A stretch of DNA of 64,000 bases from Bacillus renqingensis (GCF_016464375.1 NZ_JADDIU010000001.1:62001-126000), one strand, 5' to 3'; shown: positions 36,718-46,701, counted from the first letter of the stretch. Notes: generated by a model not told the origin, from the sequence alone. Numbers and translations are program-made.

Positions 36718-37962
36718 TTGCCAAAGCAAAAACATAAAGGGTTGACAATTTTTGCAATCGGTTCAATTCCACTTATTCTTGTCTTGGGGAACTCGATGTT
36801 GATTCCAATTCTTCCAAGAATGAAATCGGAACTGGATATATCCCAATTCAAAGTAAGCTTGGTAATCTCTGTTTTTTCGATTGCTGCAGCGATATCGATT
36901 CCGGTTTTAGGATATTTATCAGACCGGTTTTCCCGGAAAGCCATCATTATCCCCGCCCTCATTTTATACGGTGGTGGTGGGCTTCTAGCAGGTGCCGCAG
37001 CGGCCTGGTTTTCTGATTCGTATACGTGGATCCTAGCTGGAAGGATCATGCAGGGGATTGGAGCCGCCGGAACAGCACCGATCGCCATGGCCTTGACCGG
37101 CGATTTATTTAAAGGTGGAGAGCAAAGTAAGGTGTTGGGGTTAGTGGAAGCCTCGAATGGTTTTGGAAAGGTGATTAGCCCGATTATTGGTTCTCTGTTA
37201 GCGCTTCTGTTCTGGTACGCTTCATTTTTTGCTTTTCCGGTCTTTTGCCTTATATCGGTCTTATTAACCATCTTTTTTATCAAAGAAAAGAAGGCCAAAA
37301 AAGAACCGCCTCCAGTAGGTAAATATGTAAAAGGACTTGTTTCAGTGTTTAAAACAGAAGGACGTTGGTTGTTTGCCGCCTACTTGACTGGAGCTACTTG
37401 CCTGTTTACCTTATTCGGGATTTTATTTTACATCTCAGATATTCTCGAAAAAGACCATCAGATTGATGGTTTATTAAAAGGGGCAATTTTAGCGATCCCG
37501 CTTTTAATTATGACGACAACATCCTATTTTACCGGAAGTAAAATTGGGAAAAAAATGAGACTGATGAAGGCATTAATTATTCTAGGACTGCTGCTCATGA
37601 CCACTTCCTTTGCCAGCTTGATTTTCTTTAAAAAATTAATACCATTTTTTGCTGTTCTGGCCATTAGCAGTGTTGGAACAGGTCTTGTTCTTCCATCTAT
37701 CAATAGCTTTATCACAGGGTCTGTACCAACAGACCGAAGAGGGTTTGTGACATCTTTATATGGGTCTGTCCGCTTCTTAGGGGTTGCCATTGGTCCTCCG
37801 ATTTTCAGCAAGTTAATGGATTGGTCACGTCCAGGCATGTTCTTAACAACAGCTGGTTTGACCCTGTTCTGTTGTTTACTTTGTTTGGTGCTAATCAAAG
37901 TTGCTAAAAAGGAACCATCTAAAGATAGTGACTCATTGTTTGAGAAATTGCAGTTTACATAA
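36718..37962 (+). CDS. MFS transporter (YitG-like)
   Basis: A 414-residue, 12-helix major facilitator. Motif A is [10 protein letters not shown] after helix 2 and motif C-like [17 protein letters not shown] occurs in helix 5; helix 1 has [12 protein letters not shown], usual for drug:H+ antiporters. TTG at 36718 is the start, after TTAGGGGTG. It is divergent from the phosphosulfolactate synthase operon; B. subtilis has an MFS gene (yitG) in the same neighbourhood. Export of a sulfonate or drug is possible, but unproven. Confidence 0.88.
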   Translation: MPKQKHKGLTIFAIGSIPLILVLGNSMLIPILPRMKSELDISQFKVSLVISVFSIAAAISIPVLGYLSDRFSRKAIIIPALILYGGGGLLAGAAAAWFSDSYTWILAGRIMQGIGAAGTAPIAMALTGDLFKGGEQSKVLGLVEASNGFGKVISPIIGSLLALLFWYASFFAFPVFCLISVLLTIFFIKEKKAKKEPPPVGKYVKGLVSVFKTEGRWLFAAYLTGATCLFTLFGILFYISDILEKDHQIDGLLKGAILAIPLLIMTTTSYFTGSKIGKKMRLMKALIILGLLLMTTSFASLIFFKKLIPFFAVLAISSVGTGLVLPSINSFITGSVPTDRRGFVTSLYGSVRFLGVAIGPPIFSKLMDWSRPGMFLTTAGLTLFCCLLCLVLIKVAKKEPSKDSDSLFEKLQFT

Positions 37963-38012
37963 ATAGCGGAAGTTAAGTATGTAGCTTTCGCTCGATAACC
38001 AGAAAGGGGTAG

Positions 38013-38303
38013 ATGAGTTTGCAAATTTATTTCTCTCCGGAGGTAATCACTCCGGAATATCAAGTTTTAAACGTGGTAGACTCCCAAAACAAAGGAGTCG
38101 GTAATGTTGCCTTTTTATTCGATGAGAAAAAAATATATGTTTATGGAATTTTGGAGGAAGAAGAGGTCGGTGCCGATTTCAAAGATCTAATTACTCCCTA
38201 TATAAAAGGTTTAACAAAAGCAAAACCCGGCCTCGATATTTTTTCCTGTTTGTATGTTGGCTGTAAAAAAATTAAACTAAACGGTGAAGAGGAACATTCT
38301 TAA
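38013..38303 (+). CDS. Small protein, unrecognised, beside the sulfur genes
   Basis: A 96-residue acidic protein (start MSLQIYFSPEVITPEYQVLN) with alternating hydrophobic strands, a cysteine pair near the C-terminus (FSCLYVGC) and no membrane segment. ATG follows GAAAGGGGTAG, a good ribosome site, and codon use looks normal, so it is probably real. It lies between the YitG-like and TauE-like genes on the same strand and may be co-transcribed. I cannot assign a family. Confidence 0.7.
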   Translation: MSLQIYFSPEVITPEYQVLNVVDSQNKGVGNVAFLFDEKKIYVYGILEEEEVGADFKDLITPYIKGLTKAKPGLDIFSCLYVGCKKIKLNGEEEHS

Positions 38304-38407
38304 TTTTTTAATAATAGGAACTTAGATTGAATTGGGCTAACAAGACATTTACCTACTACATATTTTATGGATGAAATGTAGATTAGAGAAAATGGAGTGT
38401 GTGCCCA

Positions 38408-39172
38408 ATGAGTATTGGCATCATTTTAATGGGGCTTTTAATCGGCTTTATGGTCGGGTTGACGGGGGTTGGCGGAGCGGCTCTTTTAACACCGGTTCTC
38501 ATTTTACTTGGAATAAACCCGGCCATTGCTGTCGGTACGGACCTGGCCTATAATTCAATTACAAAATTTTTTGGTTCATTTCAGCACTGGAGACAAAAAA
38601 CAATCAATTTGAAATTAATTAAATACCTGGCAATCGGCAGTGTTCCAAGTGCTATCGCAGCTGTAGGGATGCTGCATTTATTCAATTCCTTTTTTCATAA
38701 TCAGGAACAAATCATTAAACATGCATTGGGATATGTTTTAATATTGGTAGCGTTAACGACGTTCATTAAAACATTTGTAAAAAAGAAGTTGGAATGGAAC
38801 CGGCTTCAACTTAAACCTGTGCACGAAAAAAGGACTTTAACGATTCTCATTGGAGCCTTTCTCGGCTTTCTTGTTGGGTTGACCTCCATTGGATCGGGTT
38901 CATTATTTGCCTTGGCAATGCTTTATCTTTATCGATTGAGGCCTTCTGAATTGGTCGGTACAGATATCGCCCATGCTTTCTTTTTAGTCACTGCCGCCGG
39001 ACTGATGCATGCTGGAATTGGCAATGTCGATTACTTGTTAATGATAAACCTCTTGTTAGGTTCAATTCCGGGCGTATTTATCGGAAGCACCTTATCGGCT
39101 AAAATCCCTGCCAAACCACTAAGAGCCATTATGGCAATTATGATACTATTCAGCGGATTGAAATTAATATAA
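38408..39172 (+). CDS. TauE/SafE-family anion (sulfite) exporter
   Basis: A 254-residue membrane protein with about 8 helices in two repeats. Each repeat starts with the family motif: GFMVGLTGVGGAALLTPVLI near residue 11 and GFLVGLTSIGSGSLFALAML near 155. The start at 38408 is preferred over an in-frame GTG at 38399 because GGAG lies 10 bases upstream. Members export sulfite, sulfoacetate and similar anions. Its place in a sulfite-producing gene group suggests removal of excess sulfite or sulfolactate. Confidence 0.9.
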   Translation: MSIGIILMGLLIGFMVGLTGVGGAALLTPVLILLGINPAIAVGTDLAYNSITKFFGSFQHWRQKTINLKLIKYLAIGSVPSAIAAVGMLHLFNSFFHNQEQIIKHALGYVLILVALTTFIKTFVKKKLEWNRLQLKPVHEKRTLTILIGAFLGFLVGLTSIGSGSLFALAMLYLYRLRPSELVGTDIAHAFFLVTAAGLMHAGIGNVDYLLMINLLLGSIPGVFIGSTLSAKIPAKPLRAIMAIMILFSGLKLI

Positions 39173-39228
39173 GAAGAAAGGGGTAGCGCCGGAAAGCGAA
39201 AATTTGTTACATTCTTATCTTATAAGCC

Positions 39229-39261
39229 CAAAAACACGGTTTATTTTTAACCGTGTTTTTC
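39229..39261. terminator. Bidirectional terminator between the TauE-like gene and gerB
   Basis: AAAAACACGGTT and AACCGTGTTTTT arms with A/T tracts on both sides; it overlaps the gerB stop codon. Confidence 0.85.
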
Positions 39262-40356
39262 TTCACTTATGACCTTATCTTTATTCTTTAATGACTTTCT
39301 TACAAGTAGAAACAGAAGAACGATGACGAGCTCTAGACATAATCCTAGTGAATTCCATGTATAAAATGAAAAATGCAGATGTTCCATGTTATTCTTAAAT
39401 AACAGAATGGATAAGAAACCTAATATCCATCCAACAGGAAGGAGAAATTTATTCGTATTCGACTTATAAAAATAACTCAAACAAAAGTTAAAGGCGAACA
39501 AAAGGTAAGCAAGTTTGGAGAAAAACGCCGGAAGCCAAACCGCTACAATGACTAAATCAAGTCTGTCAAGAAAATCGGTTAAATTGATTTGCTGGACTAG
39601 GATATAGGAAGGATAGGTGGCTTCCCTTACTATTTTCGTCCCTAAAACAACAATCGCCAGAAATAGGATAAGGAAAAACAAAAATAAGCCTAGTGCAGTT
39701 CCGGTAATAACCGCTTTTCTTGCCGCTTTAAGCGGATTGATATTCGCAATAATAATAATAAAAAGAACCATCTCTCCCATCCAGGAAAGCGAAAAGTAAA
39801 CAGAGAGAATGATTGACTTAACCGCCTTCAAGCTTGGCAATGGTTGAAGATTTGCTAACTCCCATTCATTTAACAATAGGAAAGGAAGCAGCGTTAGTAC
39901 GATTAATAAGATGAAGAAGTGGATTGCGTTAATTCTTGCAATCACCTCTATCCCTGCCATTGAAATATACAAAATTACGAAAACCGAAAGTACCATTAAC
40001 ATATCAATCGGAGTATTGGGTAGTAGATAAGAGGCAATAAAATCAATCAGAGCCCTTAAATCATGGACAAACGTTAACACAGCAAAAAGGGAGAAGAACA
40101 GGAGCAGAATTTTCTCGCGAATCTTGCTTCCTGTTCCAATGGAAAATATCCTCAGAAAAGTTTCCTGGTGATTTTCTTTTTTTCCAAAAATAAGATATAT
40201 CAAGAGGACTAGAAACGGAAACATAACGATAGGAACAAGCCAGGAATTTTGTCCTCCAATTTGAACGATAATTTGTGGCAAACTGATCACAGATGCAGCA
40301 AACAAGAAGTTAGCCACCAAGAAAATTACTTGAAGATTGGATATCTTTTGCTTCAT
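39247..40356 (-). CDS. Spore germination receptor permease subunit (GerB family)
   Basis: A 369-residue integral membrane protein of the amino acid-polyamine-organocation type, with about ten helices, that forms the B subunit of GerA-type germinant receptors in the spore inner membrane. The start KQKISNLQVIFLVANFLFAAS and the LPQIIVQIGGQNSWL region are family-typical. It overlaps the preceding small gene by 4 bp. Fourth gene of the operon. Germinant specificity cannot be predicted. Confidence 0.92.
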   Translation of the reverse strand: MKQKISNLQVIFLVANFLFAASVISLPQIIVQIGGQNSWLVPIVMFPFLVLLIYLIFGKKENHQETFLRIFSIGTGSKIREKILLLFFSLFAVLTFVHDLRALIDFIASYLLPNTPIDMLMVLSVFVILYISMAGIEVIARINAIHFFILLIVLTLLPFLLLNEWELANLQPLPSLKAVKSIILSVYFSLSWMGEMVLFIIIIANINPLKAARKAVITGTALGLFLFFLILFLAIVVLGTKIVREATYPSYILVQQINLTDFLDRLDLVIVAVWLPAFFSKLAYLLFAFNFCLSYFYKSNTNKFLLPVGWILGFLSILLFKNNMEHLHFSFYTWNSLGLCLELVIVLLFLLVRKSLKNKDKVISEEKHG

Positions 40357-40577
40357 GTCTTCACAACCATTCTTGATAGTCTCCCGAAAAAATTATTTAG
40401 ATAAGTTGTTACACCGTTCAGGTAAATAGTAAGTGTGAACAATAGGGAAAAGCCTATTGTTATCATTACTAACAGATACAGCCATTTACGCTCTTTTTTT
40501 TCAATAACCTTGGTCTTTACCATAATGACTAAATAAATAATAAGTGATAACCAGACAACTATTACACCAATGTTCAT
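40353..40577 (-). CDS. Small two-helix germination receptor D-type subunit
   Basis: A 74-residue membrane protein: helix 1 IGVIVVWLSLIIYLVIMV, a basic loop (EKKERKWLY), and helix 2 LLVMITIGFSLLFTLTIYL. The frame is open from 40631, but the ATG at 40577 has AGAAGGAATG upstream and lies next to the gerC stop. Small two-helix D proteins of this form accompany some ger operons and modulate receptor activity. It overlaps gerB by 4 bp. Confidence 0.82.
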   Translation of the reverse strand: MNIGVIVVWLSLIIYLVIMVKTKVIEKKERKWLYLLVMITIGFSLLFTLTIYLNGVTTYLNNFFGRLSRMVVKT

Positions 40578-40581
40578 CGCT

Positions 40582-41736
40582 TCATTCCTTCTCAATCCTG
40601 CCTGAATTCGTTGTACGCTGAATATCCGCATCTACTTTCACATTTACCTTTAAATTATGAAGTAAGTCTTCCCAACCATTCTTCCAATTATTTTCCCACT
40701 TTTGATTCTGTTTTTTGAATAAATACCAGCCAAAACCATTTACATCCACACCATGTGAATGAGAATGCTTGAGAATTATTTGAATATCCTGTTTAATCTT
40801 TTGTTCCATTTTATCAATGATGAAGTGATACGTTTTTGGGTCCTCAATTCTTAGGTTAGGCTCATTTTCCAACAATGTTCCTGTAACCCTGACGGAAAGG
40901 TCAAATTTTGGCCTTCCATTAACAGTCGTAAAACGGCGATGAACATTTTGGTTAATAATTCGAACAGTCATCTCCTTGTCTTTTGAGACTGAAAAAGAGT
41001 AGTCTTTCTTATTCATTTTTTCAATCAGCCATAAGATTCCGTGTGATTCCCTGTGATTTGTTATGAAGGATAGTTTATCACCTTTAAAAACAGCAAAACT
41101 GTCCATCAAGACCTCTTTTCCATTCTTATCCTTTTTCATGGTCCCGGTCGTTTCAATCAATGGAACAATTGCTTCCTGCCCGGGTCTATCTATATCCTGC
41201 ATAACATCCTTAACTGTTTGGTCCGACCCCGTTTTTGCCATTTCACGAATGGCTTCGGCTGAAAATTGTTCCATTTTAGGCTCTGCCTTTAACAACTTTA
41301 CAGCGTCTCCTTTTGAAACGATAAGGAAGGTCGATAATCTTGACTGTGGTTGGATAAAAACAGAGTTTAAGATTTCCATAATCCCCGCTCTAGCTTGCTC
41401 TTCTCCAATAATCAAGACCCGTCGATGAGCAAAGTATAGCTCTCTTGATAACCTCGCCTGGATATCCTCCATCCCTTCCTGAAGATTTCTGCCTGTTCCC
41501 CGAGCAACAAAAAATGGGCCCTCACCACTCGTTCCCCCACCACCGCCACTTGAACCCGCTCCCCCTAGGGAACTTGGTAATGGTACTTGAACTGAAAAAC
41601 GATACCGTTGTTTCTGCCCCTTATCAACACCTGTCGCCACAACATACGCCAAATCGTTAATTTCCGTTCGATCCCAGCATCCACTAAGTACGAGGATAAG
41701 GGAAACAATAATCAATAAAAAATGGAACTTTCTCAT
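40582..41736 (-). CDS. Spore germination receptor lipoprotein (GerC family)
   Basis: A 384-residue lipoprotein. A signal sequence ends in the lipobox LVLSGC (Cys near residue 20), followed by WDRTEINDLAYVVATGVDKG, the family signature. A glycine/serine-rich loop (SLGGAGSSGGGGG) comes next. The C subunit sits on the outer face of the spore inner membrane and is needed for receptor assembly. ATG overlaps the gerA stop by 4 bp; a ribosome site GGGGGG is upstream. Confidence 0.94.
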   Translation of the reverse strand: MRKFHFLLIIVSLILVLSGCWDRTEINDLAYVVATGVDKGQKQRYRFSVQVPLPSSLGGAGSSGGGGGTSGEGPFFVARGTGRNLQEGMEDIQARLSRELYFAHRRVLIIGEEQARAGIMEILNSVFIQPQSRLSTFLIVSKGDAVKLLKAEPKMEQFSAEAIREMAKTGSDQTVKDVMQDIDRPGQEAIVPLIETTGTMKKDKNGKEVLMDSFAVFKGDKLSFITNHRESHGILWLIEKMNKKDYSFSVSKDKEMTVRIINQNVHRRFTTVNGRPKFDLSVRVTGTLLENEPNLRIEDPKTYHFIIDKMEQKIKQDIQIILKHSHSHGVDVNGFGWYLFKKQNQKWENNWKNGWEDLLHNLKVNVKVDADIQRTTNSGRIEKE

Positions 41737-43292
41737 GTAGACCCCCCTTCTTCACCGACTTTTGGCGGGGAAGGCATCAAATGATCAGCTTGTCTTGCTT
41801 TATCCTCCTTCACTAATCGATCCGGTCGTCGGTTCATTGCCCACCATGGTACCCTTATTATCACATCCTTAAGAGACTTAAAGGATAATGGTGCAAGCGG
41901 CCAGAAATATGGGATACCGTATGATCTTAATTTACAAAGATGCGTAAGGATGACCAACGTACCTACAATAACACCGAATAAGCCAAACATTGCGCCAAGG
42001 ATCATCAAGGGGAACCGAAGCATCCGAATGGAAATCGACATATTAAATCTTGGTATCGTAAAAGAAGCAATCCCGGTAATCGATACGATAATAACGGTTG
42101 GTGCCGATACGATTCCGGCATCTACCGCTGCCTGACCGATGACGAGGGCGCCAAGAATTCCTACCGCCTGGCCCACAACTTGCGGCAATCTAACCCCTGC
42201 TTCCCTTAATGCTTCAAATGATAATTCCATAATCATGGTTTCGACAAACATCGGAAAGGGTATGGCTTCCCTGCTGGCAGCGATCGTTAAAAGGAGGGTT
42301 GTTGGGATCATTTCCTGATGGAAAGTCGTTACAGCCACGTAGATTCCTGGTAACGTAAGGGCAATAAAGACAAATAGAATCCGTAATAGTCTTAAAAATA
42401 TGTAAATATGGTACCGGCCATAATAATCCTCACTTGCCTGAAAGAATTGCCAAAACGTCGCAGGCATAATCAGGGCAAAAGGGGTTCCGTCTACTACGAT
42501 AGCAACCCTGCCTTCTAACAGATTTGCCGCCACCGTATCAGGCCGCTCCGTATTTTGAATCTGGGGGAACATGCTCCACGGACTATCTTCAATAAACTCT
42601 TCAATATACCCACTTTCAAGAATCCCATCTATTTTGACCCTCTCAAGTCTAGACATAACCTCCTTCACCAGTTCAGGGGCCGCCAGCCCTTCCACATAAA
42701 GAATGGCAATTCCCGTTTGTGTCTCCTCGCCAACATCCTTTGAAAGAATCTTCAGTCGGTTTGATCTAATCTTATGGCGAATAAGGGCAGTATTGACCCG
42801 GATAATTTCCGTAAAACCCTCTCGTGGTCCACGGATAGTAGACTCTGTCTGCGGTTCTGCTACCGCTCGCCTTTGTCCGCCTTTTGCATCAAAAATAAGT
42901 GCCTTGTCAACTCCATCCACCAAAAGGACTGTATTGGCTTTTAAGACGTTGCTTACCACCTCATCCAGCTTAGTTGTTTCAGAAACAGAGCTGATCGATA
43001 TGACCCTTTCCTTTAATGTGTCGGCGGTAATGCGTTCGCTATCTATTTCCTCAATTAGCTGTCTTAATCCATGCAGTTCAATGGATTTTGTATCAATAAA
43101 TCCATCGACAAATATCAAACATGCTTTTACCCTTTTGGCGATAAAAGGGCGAAACACTATATCTGAGCAATCCTTAAACAATTCCTTTAACACATCGATA
43201 TTCTCAGTTAATGCTGCTTGGACTTCTTTATTCGTTTTATCACTAGTTAGTGGACTCGGCTTAGATTTTCTGATTCGCTTTAATTTCTTCAT
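41733..43292 (-). CDS. Spore germination receptor A subunit (GerA family)
   Basis: A 519-residue protein: a hydrophilic N-terminal domain of about 280 residues, then four to six membrane helices from TFWQFFQASEDYYGRYHIYIFLR onward. Segments such as DGTPFALIMP, SREAIPFPMFVE and REAGVRLPQVVGQAVGILGALVIGQAAV are conserved in the family. The N-terminal domain binds germinant, and the A subunits are reported to form an ion channel. ATG follows AGTGGGGG. First gene of the A-C-D-B operon. Confidence 0.95.
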   Translation of the reverse strand: MKKLKRIRKSKPSPLTSDKTNKEVQAALTENIDVLKELFKDCSDIVFRPFIAKRVKACLIFVDGFIDTKSIELHGLRQLIEEIDSERITADTLKERVISISSVSETTKLDEVVSNVLKANTVLLVDGVDKALIFDAKGGQRRAVAEPQTESTIRGPREGFTEIIRVNTALIRHKIRSNRLKILSKDVGEETQTGIAILYVEGLAAPELVKEVMSRLERVKIDGILESGYIEEFIEDSPWSMFPQIQNTERPDTVAANLLEGRVAIVVDGTPFALIMPATFWQFFQASEDYYGRYHIYIFLRLLRILFVFIALTLPGIYVAVTTFHQEMIPTTLLLTIAASREAIPFPMFVETMIMELSFEALREAGVRLPQVVGQAVGILGALVIGQAAVDAGIVSAPTVIIVSITGIASFTIPRFNMSISIRMLRFPLMILGAMFGLFGVIVGTLVILTHLCKLRSYGIPYFWPLAPLSFKSLKDVIIRVPWWAMNRRPDRLVKEDKARQADHLMPSPPKVGEEGGST

Positions 43293-43451
43293 AATACCCC
43301 CACTTCAACTTCACTTTGAAGTATCTGGAATAGGTTTAATATATCCCCGATGATTGAAAATTATCCCTTTTTCCTAGGCTGAAAAACATGTCCTTTACTT
43401 GGAGTTTCGTTCATATAATGTGTAGACAAGGATGGTTTAAGGAGGGGACAT

Positions 43452-43724
43452 ATGTTTATCTTTATTGAATTAGCGGTATTGGGAATGGCGCTGTTACGAG
43501 TACTTTCAGGCAGTATCGAAATTTTTGCTGCTATCTTAATGATAAAGTTTAATTCAGTTGAAAAAGCACTTATGATTAATAGTTCTCTTGCACTCGTGGG
43601 ACCGATTATCTTAATCTTAACAACGACTATTGGTGTACTGGGGATGGTGGGAAATATCTCACTGGGTAAAATACTATGGATTTTCCTTGGAGTAAGCTGT
43701 ATTTTAATTGGTGTGAAATCCTAG
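43452..43724 (+). CDS. YqhV-like membrane protein (DUF2619)
   Basis: A 90-residue protein with three hydrophobic segments, starting MFIFIELAVLGMALLRVLSG and with SGSIEIFAAILMIKFNSVEKALMINSSL, as in B. subtilis YqhV. ATG follows AAGGAGGGG. It is divergent from the ger operon. Function unknown; YqhV is linked to sporulation genes. Confidence 0.85.
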   Translation: MFIFIELAVLGMALLRVLSGSIEIFAAILMIKFNSVEKALMINSSLALVGPIILILTTTIGVLGMVGNISLGKILWIFLGVSCILIGVKS

Positions 43725-43854
43725 CTGACTTCCTAAAAATGGAGTAAATATAAATAAATTATTATTGCGGGAATGGATAAACTATTTTTGTGCTTTAGGA
43801 AAGGTGGCACTTCATAAAATGAATAAACTTTCGTATACTGTTAGGAGGTTAACA

Positions 43855-44367
43855 ATGGGAATTTTAAGTGGGAACCCTAAAGATGAACCGTTACATTATG
43901 GTGAAGTCTTTGATATATGGGCTTCTAGTTTAGCGGGTAATGGCAAAGTCGCTGGTTATCAAACCATGATGAATCATGTTGGTGATGAAGATTTAAAGAA
44001 ATTATTAGTTGAAGCCATTGAACTAGGTCAACAAGAAAAAAAGCAAATTGAAGAATTGTTGAAAGAAAACGGGATAGCCTTACCACCGGCACCGCCTGAA
44101 CCACCAGTGGCCTGTTTGGAAGAGATACCGGCAGGAGCAAGATTCCAGGATCCGGCTATTGCAGCGGTACTCTCGGCTGATATTGCCGCAGGATTAATCA
44201 TGTGCAGCCAAATTATCGGAAAATCCATCCGAGAAGACGTTGCGATGATGTACGGTCAATTCCATAATCAAAAAATGGCACTTGGGGCAAAAGTACTGCG
44301 ATTAAATAAGGAAAAAGGCTGGTTAATTCCACCTCCACTGCATATCAATAAGCAACACGATTGCTAG
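43855..44367 (+). CDS. DUF3231-like protein
   Basis: A 170-residue protein, mostly helical, with a proline-rich connection (LPPAPPEPPVA) near residue 80. The start MGILSGNPKDEPLHYGEVFDIW at 43855 is fixed by TTAGGAGGTT upstream; the longer frame from 43765 lacks one. The order of helices, with conserved His/Glu residues (EPLHYGEVFDIW, MNHVGDEDLK), resembles ferritin-like spore-associated DUF3231 proteins. A role in the spore coat is possible. Confidence 0.75.
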   Translation: MGILSGNPKDEPLHYGEVFDIWASSLAGNGKVAGYQTMMNHVGDEDLKKLLVEAIELGQQEKKQIEELLKENGIALPPAPPEPPVACLEEIPAGARFQDPAIAAVLSADIAAGLIMCSQIIGKSIREDVAMMYGQFHNQKMALGAKVLRLNKEKGWLIPPPLHINKQHDC

Positions 44368-44418
44368 ATTAAGGATCCAGATAAATTGATTTATGAAAAA
44401 AGACATCGATAATGTAAA

Positions 44419-44462
44419 GGACTGCCCAAGAAGATATTTCTAAAGGCAGCCTTTCTTTATTT
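44419..44462 (+). terminator. Probable terminator after the DUF3231-like gene
   Basis: AAGGACTGCC and GGCAGCCTTTC arms followed by TTTATTTT. Confidence 0.55.
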
Positions 44463-44550
44463 TGGAAAACGTAGAGTATTACGAGAGAATGTTCAAACAC
44501 AGCACTGTTTTCTACTGCAAAAAGAATAGCGGTTATAAAATAGATAACAA

Positions 44551-45930
44551 CTACTTTTGCAATGATAGCTGTGTTCCTTTTTTACCAAGAAGCATGCCGG
44601 ATGCAATAAATGAACATAACGCCAAGATCGCCAACATAATAAATACGGTATGTAAACTTTCCTGTAACATACTTCCTTTTAACTCATCACTCAACCATAA
44701 ACCGGAAACAGCTATACCAATTGCTTGCCCTAAGTTTCGCATCAAATTGTTGGAACCCATTGCAGCTCCCCTCATTTTCCAATCAACCGCTGACTGAACG
44801 GCAACCGTAAAGGCGGTAAAGGCAATCCCAAAACCAAACCCGATAATACCGGTTATAACCATCATCCATGGTATGGTCGTATTCATTTGGAAGAAGATTA
44901 ACCCAATACAGGCAACCACAACAACTGATATCCCTATAAGCACAGTCCGTCCAATCGACATTTTCCCTAACCATTTTCCTGAAAGTACCGCTCCAAATGG
45001 CCACGTAATCGACATTGGTAACATGGCGATACCAGAATAGGTTGCATTTAAATTGGTAACACCTTGGACCCATAAAGGGATATAGAAAGTTACGGTTACA
45101 AGGATAAAACCAAGCAGGAATCCAGCCAGGTTCGCTATCGTGATGATTCGATTCGTAAATAAAGAAAGCGGCAGCATCGGTTCTTTACCCTTGGCTTCAA
45201 TCCAAATAAACAAACCAAGCCCGACAATAGCGATTATAAATAAAGAAAAGATAGTAGTTGTCATATGTTTTTCTTCTTTTAATACGGTTAGTGCATATAA
45301 AAAGGCCGTCATACTTACAGCAAAGGTGAAAATTCCGGCATAATCAATCGTTGGTTTCTTCTTTTCAAATTGTTCATGTAAAGAAACCGATAACAGAATA
45401 AGGGCAGCGATCCCAAAAGGCAGATTCATGAAAAAAATCCAATGCCATGAGATAGTATCCACGATAAAGCCGCCGGCAAGTGGCCCAATAACCCCGGAAA
45501 TTCCCCAAACGCTGCTAATCCAGCCCTGTACTTTGGCACGCTGTTCAAATGCAAAGACATCTCCGATAATAGTAAACGGAATGGTCGTTAACGCACCTGC
45601 TCCTATTCCTTGAATCATTCGAAAGATCACCAGCTGCTCCATCGTTTGTGAGAAGCCGGATAGCGTTGATCCGACAAGAAAAATGATAACTCCAATGGTA
45701 AACATGATTCTTCTTCCAAATAAATCCGCTAATTTTCCGAAGATTGGCGTACTAATGACCGTTGTTAATAAATAAACAGATATCACCCAAGTATAGAGCC
45801 TGCTTCCACCTAAATCTTCAACAATTTTCGGCATTGCGGTACTAACGATTGTTCCCTCAATCGCAGTCAGAAACGTTGCAATTAATAATGCAGCGATAAC
45901 GGACTTCTTTTTTGTTTCACTCTTCATCAT
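44551..45930 (-). CDS. MFS transporter, DHA2 (14-helix) multidrug type
   Basis: A 459-residue exporter. Helix 1 includes ATFLTAIEGTIVSTAMPKIV (the DHA2 D/E motif), motif A is GKLADLFGRRIMF, and motif C is GVIGPLAGGFIVD in helix 5. The start MMKSETKKKS at 45930 follows GATGAGGAGAAAC; the frame opens at 45942. A single gene with no adjacent regulator. The substrate is unknown. Confidence 0.92.
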   Translation of the reverse strand: MMKSETKKKSVIAALLIATFLTAIEGTIVSTAMPKIVEDLGGSRLYTWVISVYLLTTVISTPIFGKLADLFGRRIMFTIGVIIFLVGSTLSGFSQTMEQLVIFRMIQGIGAGALTTIPFTIIGDVFAFEQRAKVQGWISSVWGISGVIGPLAGGFIVDTISWHWIFFMNLPFGIAALILLSVSLHEQFEKKKPTIDYAGIFTFAVSMTAFLYALTVLKEEKHMTTTIFSLFIIAIVGLGLFIWIEAKGKEPMLPLSLFTNRIITIANLAGFLLGFILVTVTFYIPLWVQGVTNLNATYSGIAMLPMSITWPFGAVLSGKWLGKMSIGRTVLIGISVVVVACIGLIFFQMNTTIPWMMVITGIIGFGFGIAFTAFTVAVQSAVDWKMRGAAMGSNNLMRNLGQAIGIAVSGLWLSDELKGSMLQESLHTVFIMLAILALCSFIASGMLLGKKGTQLSLQK

Positions 45931-46159
45931 GTTTCTCCTCATCCACTATTTAACTAATTTATGTAATAACCTTATAACTATTATAATGTTGATAAGTCTA
46001 TTACTCAAACCCTAAAAATGAAAGAGGCCGTCGAATTTACGACAGCCCCATAAGAAAAGATTTCTCCATTATTTACCGTTCTACTGATATAACTGTTCAC
46101 TTGAACCGTGGGTTGGATTTTGAATATAGAAAGTTGCATGCAACTTGAAGATATTGCCA

Positions 46160-46516
46160 TTAATCATCTAAATGGTCGTCATCCCCTTGGTGGTCATCAT
46201 CATGGTTACCATCTTCCGGTCCTTTTTCCTTTTCAACTTCTATAACTTGACCAGTCTTTGCATCAATTTCTATTTCATAAATGGAATCGGTACTTTTAAT
46301 TATTACCTCGTAATACTCTCTGTTATCGTCCGTCTCCAATTTTATATTGATAACTTCACCTTTTACCTTTTTCAAAGCAATTTCTTCTGCTTCTTTTTCC
46401 GTAATGCGATTATTTTCGGCTTGTATTATGTACCCTTCTTTTGCGCTCGCCATCTGAACGTTAGCCCCATAGCCCATTGGGAGCAATAATGCCAGTATCA
46501 AGACAATCTTGTTCAA
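46160..46516 (-). CDS. Secreted PepSY-domain protein with acidic His/Asp tail
   Basis: A 118-residue exported protein: the TTG start at 46516 follows AAAGGAGTGAG, then a signal peptide (NKIVLILALLLPMGYG, cleavage near AS-A). A PepSY domain (about 45-105; ITEKEAEEIALKKVKGEV and YEIEIDAKTGQVIEVEKE) follows. The last 20 residues are Asp/His rich (NHDDDHQGDDDH), which may bind metal. PepSY domains often inhibit proteases or sit in sensor systems. Single gene. Confidence 0.85.
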   Translation of the reverse strand: MNKIVLILALLLPMGYGANVQMASAKEGYIIQAENNRITEKEAEEIALKKVKGEVINIKLETDDNREYYEVIIKSTDSIYEIEIDAKTGQVIEVEKEKGPEDGNHDDDHQGDDDHLDD

Positions 46517-46701
46517 AACTCTCACTCCTTTATTTTTTATTATCATGTGAAAACCACAAACATCTTATGCAAAAACTTTTGGATCTTTAAACTTTCCTTT
46601 ATTTGTCCAAAAAAACTGACAAGCTGGGTAAATACCGTTACGATATTGTGAACCTTTGCAAATAATACAGTATTAGTAATATACGGTAAGGAGAGAGGTT
46701 G

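Noticed and set aside
44462-44797. Plus-strand 111-codon frame
   Set aside because: It runs antisense to the end of the DHA2 transporter gene and starts in its terminator region.
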